5,320 bases of DNA, from assembly GCA_946479725.1 (NCBI GenBank), contig CAMLHB010000169.1:1-5320 (forward strand), written 5' to 3'. The translations under genes were made by a program, and so were the position numbers. Shown here one piece after another: positions 1 through 5,320 of this stretch. The notes beneath the pieces were generated by a model that saw only the letters and a program-made list of their open reading frames with translations, was not told the DNA's origin and did not search any database. This DNA is from an uncultured Actinomycetes bacterium (GTDB lineage Bacteria; Actinomycetota; Thermoleophilia; Solirubrobacterales; 70-9). The stretch's first letter is position 1; every line of letters starts with the position of its first letter.

Positions 1-3000
1 AGGGCGGGGTGAGCCGAGCGCTTGGTGCCGCCCAGCAGGCGCAACCCGAGCTTGGGGCGAAAGCCAAGGGTCAGGCAGTTGAGCAGCTGGAAGGGGTTGT
101 GGACGACGGCGGTGGAATCGCCGGCACCCGAGCCGGTCAGGGTCGAGACCAGCTCCGCGGCTTCGCAGCCGGTCGGGTTGCGGGTGAAATGTTCGCGGTC
201 CACGTAGATGCGGATGTCGCGCAGGTGCAGGATGACGCCGTCGAGGATGTGGGGAATCGGGTCCGACGCCCGGGAGTCGATCTGGAGCTGGGCCGTGCGC
301 GGGTCGACGTCGAAGGCCGAGCGGATGACGATCGTGCCGAGGTCGAAGGGACCGACGGTGGCGGGGTCGATCGTCACCAGGGAGAGGGGCGAGCCGTGGT
401 AGGGGCCGGCAAGGTAGATGCGCCCCGCCGCGTAGGTGAGCGCCGGGCCGACGCCGTAGCCGCTGAGCGTCCTGCCGACCAGGCTCGCCGCCGGGCAGGA
501 GGGTTCGGCCGCCTCTGCGAACCCTTGCCGCGAGCGCGCCGCGGCGATCGACGCGTCGGGGCAGAACGGGATGCCCTGGAGGCGGCCGGTGATCCCCCGC
601 GGCAGCACCAGCGAGTAGGAGGTGATCTCCTGTTCGGCGTCGGTGCGGCTGAGGTGGACGAAGTAGGGCGTGTAGGACCCGACGTTCGAATTGATCCCGC
701 CGGCTACCGCGCCCGGGGCGAAGGGCGGGGTGCCGGTGGGGCAGGGGCCGCCGCCGACTCCGGCTTCGACCAGGGAGTCGGTGGTGGCCGAGAAGCTCTG
801 CGGTCCGGCCCACGGCGCGATGTGGATCCGCGTCGTCGCCGGCCCGCATTCGGGCGGGCTTACCAGCGGCGCCCGCTGGCCGGACCTGAAGGCGACTTCG
901 AGGTCTTCGTAGGGGAACTGCGGGAGCTGGTCGAAGACCGCGGTGAGCCGGCCGTCGGCCGGGTCGGGAGCGATCCTGCCGGGCACCCGGATGAGGATGC
1001 CGCGGTCGGCCGACTTGGCGACCAGGTAGACCCCGAGCAGCGAGTCGAACGGGTTCTCGGCGCCGGGCGCGGCGGTGGCCGGATCGTCGGGCTGAGCGAG
1101 ATAGATGGATCCCTGCAGCGCCCCTTCGTAGAAGGGGGAGCTGACGCTGAAGACGCCGATCTTGGAGGCGTTGGGGCAGCCGGTCCCCTGCGGGAGCGAA
1201 GCCCGCTCGGCGGACAGCTGGGCCGGCGTGCAGTAGCCGAGGCCGGTGCCGAGCGAGGGGTTGAGGGTGACGCCCGGCGGCAATTCCACCGTCATCGTGC
1301 GCGGGTGGGAGTCGATCCGGGCCCCTGGATCGGAAAGCTTGGGATCTTCGTCGAGGAAGCGGAAGACGAAGCCGCTGGACGAGGAGGCCTTGGCCACCGA
1401 GAGAAGCCCGTCGGCGCGGCGCGGGTCGAAGGCCAGTTCGCCGCAGCCTTCGAGCGGCGCCGGCGCTCCGCCCGGGTAGCTGTTGACGACGGTGGCCGCA
1501 AGCGCTTCGGGCTGTTGCCAGGAGGCGGCCCGCGCCGAGAGCGTCAGCGGCTCGCCGCAGGCGGTGGGCAGGGTGAGGAAGGCAAGGGGCTCGTTGTTGT
1601 TTGGCTCCCCGTTCCAGCACCTCGCCCAGGGAAACGCCGGTTCCGCCTCGTTCAGGCAGTTCCCGCGTTCGCGGTTGTGGGAGGCGCTCCAGGGGGTGCC
1701 CCAGACGACCGCCTTCAGGGCGCGCAGGTGGAGCTCGGCCGGGATCCCCGTCGCCTGCAGCGTCATCCGTTCGGTCCCGCCCGCACCGGCGTCGACCGTC
1801 GCGCTGAAGATCACCGGCCGGCCGAAGGGGGCGGCCCCGAGCCGGAAGGCCGCGCCTTCGACAGGGCTGAGGCTGAAGAGCCCGAAGCGGCGCGCCGGCC
1901 CGACGGCGCTCTGCACTTCCAGCGTGCCGACCTGCGAGCCGGGCGGACAGCTCTCGCCCGAGGCGCTCGCTTCGAAGGGGGAGGACCGGGGCGTCGAGAA
2001 GGCGACGGCCCCACAGCCGGGGATGGCCGCGGGGTCGGCGAGCAGACCGGCGGGGACGCTGACGCCGAGTTCGCGCAGATCGGCTTCCCCTCCCCCCTGG
2101 TCGAGGCCGAGGGAGAAATCGAGCTGGTAAGGGTGCGAGCCGGCCAGCACCGCCGGGCCGCCGCCGTCGGCGCGCACGCCTCCTTCGAAACCGCTGAAGC
2201 CAGCCGGCAGCGGATCGCCCGCCGCGGCCGCGCCCCTCGGCGCTGCTCCACCACCCGCCGCCCCGATGGCTGCGCCGAGCCGGCCGGGCCCCGAGACGGT
2301 ACCGGTAAGCCGGGCGGCGCGGCGGTGGGCGCCGCTGTGATGGCGATGGCGATGGCGGTGGTGCCGGCGACGGTGCCGAGCTCCGTGCCGGCGCTGATGC
2401 CAGTAACGCACCTTGGGGCTGCCCAGGCCCGGCAGCAGCGTCGTCAGCGCGGGGTCCACCGGTTCGGGTGGCAGCACCTGGCAGGCGTCGCCTTCGCAGG
2501 CGATCGTCGTCGAGCTGCCCGGGCGGGCGGGGGCGCCGATCGCGATCGCCGGGTTCAGCGGCCCCCCGCCCGCCGGCGGCGCCGGGACCGCGGGCGCGAG
2601 CGGTGCCCCGCTGACCGCGGCGCCGGGCGGGTAGACGTAGACGCCGGACCCCTGCGTGTTGCCCGAGGTCACGTAGACGCGGCCCTGGGTCGACCCCGTG
2701 GAGTTGTCGACGGCGAGGCCGCTGGGCAGGCCGTCGACGACCGCGTACTCGAGGTGCCCGAGGTAGGCACCGGAGGAGTCGAAGACGTCGACCACCGCGA
2801 GCGGGCCCTCGGCGAGGTCGGACCCGAAGCGGTCGAGTACGTAGAGGTCGCCGGTAACCCGGTCGACGGCGAGCGCCGAGTCGCGGAGCGAGGCGAATCC
2901 GCCGGGGGGACCTGCGATCGTCGCCGCCGGATTCGCCGCATCGGTCGCGGGGTCGTAGACCTGGACCGTGTCGGTGGCGGCGTCGGCGACGTAGACGAAG

Positions 3001-3593
3001 CCCGAGGTGGCGGGATAGGCCGAGACGGCCACGCCGTAGCCGTCGCCCAGCGCACCGTCGCCGATCCGCAGCGGTTCGCCGCCCACTTCCACCGGGTTGC
3101 CCGCCGGGTTGAAGACGGCGACGAAGGTGCGGCGATCGATGTAGACGTCATCGCTGGAGCGGGCGACCGCGACGCCGGTGACGGGGCCGCTGTCGACCGT
3201 CGCAGGGCCGGAGAAGCCGGGGATCGGGCCGAACCTCAACACCTTGCGGTGGAAGTCTTCGACGTAGAGGTTCCCCGCGGAGTCGATCGCCGACCCGCAG
3301 GGCCCGTCGAGGGGATCGACTTTGCCGCTCAGCTGGGTCAGGTAGTTGAGCCCGGAGGTGAAGGCGTCGACGGTGCCGTGGTCGTAGTCGGAGACGTAGA
3401 GGCGCCCGGCGGCGTCGACCGCAAGCCCGCAGGGGCCGTCGAGGTAGCCGTCGGGCGGGAAGGCGAGTGGCGGCGGCGAGGGGGCGAATATGAAGAGCGG
3501 GTCGTGACCGGCGGCTGCGGCCGGCGACGCGAAGGCGAGCAGGAGGACCAGCGAAGCGAGCGTTGTCTCGATCAGCCGATCCCTCCCCACCAA
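1..3593 (-). CDS. Secreted NHL-repeat beta-propeller protein with C-terminal Cys-containing beta modules (3' end outside window)
   Basis: The frame is open from TTG 3593 (or GTG 3590) through the left edge: 1197 codons, no stop. Residues 1-28 form a signal peptide ('LASLVLLLAFASPAAAA'). Residues about 50-325 carry some six NHL-like blades, for example 'GLAVDAAGRLYVSD' (56-69), 'GSAIDSAGNLYVED' (100-113) and 'LAVDRVTGDLYVLD' (241-254). A Pro/Gly/Ala-rich linker follows, with a C-E-G-D-A-C pair (366/371) and a His/Arg tract (397-425). Residues about 460-1178 contain three related modules, each with a pattern like [VL]P.G, then Cys, then C-P..S-[VI]G. The visible end 'RPKLGLRLLGGTKRSAHPA' resembles the start of a conserved tail I recall from Solirubrobacterales paralogues, so perhaps 100-200 residues are missing. 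NHL propellers usually bind protein or ligand; no catalytic residues are apparent, so an envelope or extracellular binding role is inferred. AGGAGG lies 6 nt before the TTG and 9 nt before the GTG. The adjacent upstream gene is co-oriented, 95 nt away. Confidence 0.85.
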   Translation of the reverse strand, partial: MVGRDRLIETTLASLVLLLAFASPAAAAGHDPLFIFAPSPPPLAFPPDGYLDGPCGLAVDAAGRLYVSDYDHGTVDAFTSGLNYLTQLSGKVDPLDGPCGSAIDSAGNLYVEDFHRKVLRFGPIPGFSGPATVDSGPVTGVAVARSSDDVYIDRRTFVAVFNPAGNPVEVGGEPLRIGDGALGDGYGVAVSAYPATSGFVYVADAATDTVQVYDPATDAANPAATIAGPPGGFASLRDSALAVDRVTGDLYVLDRFGSDLAEGPLAVVDVFDSSGAYLGHLEYAVVDGLPSGLAVDNSTGSTQGRVYVTSGNTQGSGVYVYPPGAAVSGAPLAPAVPAPPAGGGPLNPAIAIGAPARPGSSTTIACEGDACQVLPPEPVDPALTTLLPGLGSPKVRYWHQRRHGARHRRRHHRHRHRHHSGAHRRAARLTGTVSGPGRLGAAIGAAGGGAAPRGAAAAGDPLPAGFSGFEGGVRADGGGPAVLAGSHPYQLDFSLGLDQGGGEADLRELGVSVPAGLLADPAAIPGCGAVAFSTPRSSPFEASASGESCPPGSQVGTLEVQSAVGPARRFGLFSLSPVEGAAFRLGAAPFGRPVIFSATVDAGAGGTERMTLQATGIPAELHLRALKAVVWGTPWSASHNRERGNCLNEAEPAFPWARCWNGEPNNNEPLAFLTLPTACGEPLTLSARAASWQQPEALAATVVNSYPGGAPAPLEGCGELAFDPRRADGLLSVAKASSSSGFVFRFLDEDPKLSDPGARIDSHPRTMTVELPPGVTLNPSLGTGLGYCTPAQLSAERASLPQGTGCPNASKIGVFSVSSPFYEGALQGSIYLAQPDDPATAAPGAENPFDSLLGVYLVAKSADRGILIRVPGRIAPDPADGRLTAVFDQLPQFPYEDLEVAFRSGQRAPLVSPPECGPATTRIHIAPWAGPQSFSATTDSLVEAGVGGGPCPTGTPPFAPGAVAGGINSNVGSYTPYFVHLSRTDAEQEITSYSLVLPRGITGRLQGIPFCPDASIAAARSRQGFAEAAEPSCPAASLVGRTLSGYGVGPALTYAAGRIYLAGPYHGSPLSLVTIDPATVGPFDLGTIVIRSAFDVDPRTAQLQIDSRASDPIPHILDGVILHLRDIRIYVDREHFTRNPTGCEAAELVSTLTGSGAGDSTAVVHNPFQLLNCLTLGFRPKLGLRLLGGTKRSAHPA

Positions 3594-3599
3594 CTCATC

Positions 3600-3605
3600 C
3601 CTCCT
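3600..3605 (-). promoter_or_regulatory. Ribosome binding site of the NHL-repeat gene
   Basis: The minus strand reads AGGAGG, a near-ideal Shine-Dalgarno. It lies 6 nt before TTG (3593) and 9 nt before the adjacent in-frame GTG (3590), and either spacing is workable. The ATG at 3598 is out of frame and only 1 nt from the motif. This supports a TTG or GTG start for the gene. Confidence 0.7.
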
Positions 3606-3609
3606 CAGA

Positions 3610-3624
3610 GGACGCTTTGCGTCC
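3610..3624 (-). promoter_or_regulatory. Small hairpin in the 5' leader of the NHL-repeat gene
   Basis: On the minus strand this reads GGACGC-AAA-GCGTCC, a perfect 6-bp inverted repeat with a 3-nt loop. It ends 4 nt before AGGAGG and lies 8 nt after the large GC hairpin. It could be a minor mRNA structure near the ribosome binding site, a protein-binding dyad, or chance in GC-rich DNA. The dyad is seen directly; the role is inferred. Confidence 0.35.
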
Positions 3625-3632
3625 AAATAGCT

Positions 3633-3667
3633 GCGCCGGGCGCGCGGCAGACCCGCGCGCCCGGCGC
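3633..3667 (-). terminator. Strong GC hairpin after the fibronectin-III gene, terminator-like
   Basis: Positions 3633-3647 and 3653-3667 are perfect reverse complements: a 15-bp stem made only of G and C with a 5-nt loop. It begins 21 nt beyond the TAA of the upstream minus-strand gene. The minus-strand sequence after the stem is AGCTATTTGGAC, so the T-tract is weak. Hairpins with poor T-tracts are common in high-GC Actinobacteria. Only 27 nt separate it from the next gene's Shine-Dalgarno, so it could instead attenuate or punctuate a shared transcript. Confidence 0.7.
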
Positions 3668-3688
3668 CTCAACTGTGCTTACTGTCGA

Positions 3689-5233
3689 TTACTGGATTTT
3701 GATCGCTCCGTGGTTTCCTTTGAGCATCAACGTTCCGGTGAATTCCCCGTCCGAAAGTGATCTTTTGGATTCGGGGTATTCCCAAGCGCAGATACCGCTG
3801 TATTCGAACGACACGTTTTTCAGCGCCAGTTTGACTTCGACGCCTTCGCCGACGGTCTTGTAGGTGACCGCACCGAGGTTCTGCAGGCCCGGGATACGGG
3901 TCGTGCAGGCGGGGGCGCTGGCGACGATCGCCCCTTCGGTCGCGCATTTGCCGATCGACAGCGAGCCTTCGGCTTCGCCGGTGCCGATCGATTTGCCGGT
4001 GTGCAGTTCGAACGGACAGCCGTTGGTTTTCACCGTCGGCGTGGTACCGAACTTTCCGTGGCAGGTCGACGTGGTGCTGTCGTGGAACGAGAGTTCCTCG
4101 ATCGGAACGGTGCTGCTGGCAGTGAACCAGAAGTTCCCCACCGCTCCCGACACTTCCTGACAGGTGAGCATCGTCCCGCTGGTGGGAGACCACAGCTTCT
4201 GTTCGGCGCTGATGCCGGTCGCGCTCAACGCCGTGGTTTCCAAGGGCCAACTGAATGCCGCGGCAGTTGCACCCGAAGCAATCGTTTCGAAAGTGCGGTC
4301 CGCACCGTAGGTCGTCCCCTGCGAGTTGGTGGCGACCAGGCGGTAGTGGTAGACCGTGCTGTTGGCCAGCCCGCTGATCGATTCGCTCGAGCCCACTTCG
4401 CTGGTTCCCGACCCGGCCGAGGCCGACGAGGTTTTCGAACCGTAGGAAGTGGTCGTCCCGTATTCGTACTGCACCGTCGTCGACAGGCCGTTCGGGTTGA
4501 CGATCCCGCTGAGGATCGCCGACGTCGCTCCCACACCGGCGGCCAGCGAGGTCTTGGCGGTCGGCGCGATTTCGAACGCTTCCGAGATGTAGAGGGAACC
4601 GGTCGAGCTGCTCAGGTTCCAGGTCGCCTCGAGGCTCCCGTCGGTCCAGACTTTCGTGCCCGAACACGGGGAGAGGTACTGGACGCCGCTGGCGCTCACA
4701 TGTGCGCTGACGCCGCTGCCGCTGTTGGTCAGGGTCGCGTGCAAGCCGGTCTGGGCGGGGATCGTGAGTCCGCAGGTGAGGGGTGAGGCCGAGACCGCGA
4801 CAGGGCCGCAGCCGGCCGGCCCGATCGCCAGTTCGCCTGGGAAGACGCCTGCTTCTGACGCCGGTCCGGTGGCCCTGAATTCCACCTTGCAGCCGTTCGC
4901 GCTCCAGGTCGAGCCGACTTTGCCGGGCGCCGTGCATTCGCTCCAAGAAGGCGTCAGCGAGGCGGTTTTCGACGCCGCGCTCAACGTCCCCGAGAGCCCT
5001 GCTTTTTTGCAGGTGTAATACCCGTAGGTGGTAAGCAGGTTCTGTTCGGAACTGCTGAGCGACCCCGTCACCGTGGCCGGGTAGCTGTTCGCCATGAACC
5101 CCTGCCCGGCGGACGCCGTGCCAACCAGCCCGAAGAGGCCGATCAGCATGCTGAGCAGGGCGAGGCTCCATTTCCAGCGAGCGGGCGCCCTGCCGTCTAT
5201 TTGAACCGGATGAGTAGTCACAATGCCTCCCAT
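3689..5233 (-). CDS. Secreted protein with two six-cysteine beta domains flanking a fibronectin type III domain
   Basis: I do not recognise a named gene. Counting from the ATG at 5233, the 514-residue product has a basic N-region, a hydrophobic stretch at about 23-38 and an ASA|G signal-peptidase-I-like site near residue 42. Residues about 45-210 form a Ser/Thr/Gly-rich domain with cysteines at 75, 100, 115, 142, 154 and 190. Residues about 220-318 are a fibronectin-III-like domain ('SGIVNPNGLSTT', 'YEYGTT', 'STVYHYRLVATNSQGTTYG'). Residues about 340-506 repeat the first domain, with cysteines at 358, 391, 406, 430, 443 and 482. There is no C-terminal membrane anchor or sorting signal; the protein ends GAIKIQ and TAA. 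An extracellular binding or structural role is inferred; no catalytic motif is visible. The start is uncertain. The ATG has no adjacent Shine-Dalgarno; GTG at 5221 has GGGAGG 4 nt upstream; GTG at 5245 follows GGAGGTGA at 11 nt; the frame also stays open to TTG at 5287 and to the window edge. The gene looks less GC-rich than its neighbour. Confidence 0.85.
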   Translation of the reverse strand: MGGIVTTHPVQIDGRAPARWKWSLALLSMLIGLFGLVGTASAGQGFMANSYPATVTGSLSSSEQNLLTTYGYYTCKKAGLSGTLSAASKTASLTPSWSECTAPGKVGSTWSANGCKVEFRATGPASEAGVFPGELAIGPAGCGPVAVSASPLTCGLTIPAQTGLHATLTNSGSGVSAHVSASGVQYLSPCSGTKVWTDGSLEATWNLSSSTGSLYISEAFEIAPTAKTSLAAGVGATSAILSGIVNPNGLSTTVQYEYGTTTSYGSKTSSASAGSGTSEVGSSESISGLANSTVYHYRLVATNSQGTTYGADRTFETIASGATAAAFSWPLETTALSATGISAEQKLWSPTSGTMLTCQEVSGAVGNFWFTASSTVPIEELSFHDSTTSTCHGKFGTTPTVKTNGCPFELHTGKSIGTGEAEGSLSIGKCATEGAIVASAPACTTRIPGLQNLGAVTYKTVGEGVEVKLALKNVSFEYSGICAWEYPESKRSLSDGEFTGTLMLKGNHGAIKIQ

Positions 5234-5256
5234 GTTGAATTGCACTGCGACGAGTC

Positions 5257-5264
5257 TCACCTCC
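5257..5264 (-). promoter_or_regulatory. Shine-Dalgarno-like GGAGGTGA upstream of the fibronectin-III gene
   Basis: The minus strand carries GGAGGTGA, a full match to the 16S anti-Shine-Dalgarno complement. It is 11 nt from the in-frame GTG at 5245 and 23 nt from the ATG at 5233. That is too far for the ATG and somewhat long for the GTG. It may be the real site for a GTG start, or may coincide with an upstream gene's end, since the TGA in it is a stop in another frame. Confidence 0.35.
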
Positions 5265-5281
5265 CGGGCGGGACGGCGCTC

Positions 5282-5294
5282 GGCCAATATGGCC
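5282..5294. promoter_or_regulatory. Short dyad upstream of the fibronectin-III gene
   Basis: The sequence is GGCCA-ATA-TGGCC, a 5-bp perfect dyad about 50 nt upstream of the ATG, in a locally AT-richer spot. A second ATTGGCC at 5311-5317 is the reverse complement of the GGCCAAT at 5282-5288. It could be an operator, but such short dyads arise often by chance. No convincing -35/-10 pair is visible in the 87 nt between the ATG and the edge. Confidence 0.15.
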
Positions 5295-5320
5295 TCGCTG
5301 AAGAGCTCGAATTGGCCCGT

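Noticed and set aside
1483..2130. A 215-codon plus-strand frame, with several smaller plus and minus frames around it
   Set aside because: They overlap the continuous minus-strand NHL-protein frame, have skewed composition and lack plausible start contexts.
2337..2363. GATGGC-like repeats on the plus strand as a possible microsatellite or binding site
   Set aside because: They are explained by alternating CAT/CAC and CGC codons for the His/Arg tract on the minus strand. The protein tract is reported instead.
3572..3598. An 8-codon ORF (ATG to TGA) overlapping the start of the NHL gene, as a leader peptide
   Set aside because: The ATG is only 1 nt from AGGAGG, too close for normal initiation, and the peptide has no attenuation-like codon runs. 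It is noted only as an overlap.
9..3863. A 1284-codon open frame on the plus strand
   Set aside because: It is codon-aligned and antisense to the NHL-repeat gene. It stays open because that gene avoids TTA, CTA and TCA codons, as expected in high-GC DNA. Its translation is low-complexity, rich in Arg, Gly, Ala, Asp and Val, with no recognisable domain, while the minus strand gives a signal peptide, NHL blades and a good ribosome binding site.
4001..4786. A 261-codon plus-strand frame opposite the fibronectin-III gene
   Set aside because: It is Arg/Gly-rich without motifs and antisense to a well-supported gene.
3669..5171. A 500-codon minus-strand frame overlapping the fibronectin-III gene
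   Set aside because: Its translation is Arg/Gln/His-rich with no domain. The overlapping frame gives a clear signal peptide, fibronectin-III motif and paired cysteines, so this is a frame shadow.

Overview
The window is high-GC actinobacterial DNA. Both genes read leftward (minus strand) and encode large exported proteins. Their domain style points to the class Thermoleophilia, probably the order Solirubrobacterales. The clues are an NHL-type propeller with 'DGPCG..D.AG.LYV' blades, a CEGDAC cysteine pair and Cys-rich beta domains in one protein, and a 'SGIVNPNGLSTT..YEYG' fibronectin-III domain between Cys-rich repeats in the other. The taxonomic call rests on recalled family style, not on a search.

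Layout from right to left, in the direction of transcription. Positions 5234-5320 are upstream sequence with a small dyad and an isolated strong Shine-Dalgarno-like element. Positions 3689-5233 hold a complete gene for a 514-residue secreted protein: signal peptide, six-Cys domain, fibronectin-III domain, second six-Cys domain. The 95-nt gap at 3594-3688 holds a perfect 15-bp GC hairpin, a second small hairpin and a strong ribosome binding site. Positions 1-3593 hold the first 1197 codons of a second secreted protein: signal peptide, about six NHL-like blades, a Pro-rich linker with a CxxxxC pair, a His/Arg-rich tract, then three related beta-rich modules. This gene runs off the left edge with no stop codon. 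Its frame is open throughout, so it is truncated by the window, not visibly broken.

The plus strand has a very long open frame opposite the second gene (about positions 9-3863). It is a codon-aligned antisense shadow and not a gene. I see no RNA genes, mobile elements, CRISPR arrays or known defence or biosynthetic systems. Both proteins look extracytoplasmic. Neither has a recognisable catalytic motif, so their roles (adhesion, envelope or matrix structure, ligand binding) are inference only. The points worth following up are the domain duplications, the His/Arg tract and the hairpin-rich gap between the genes.
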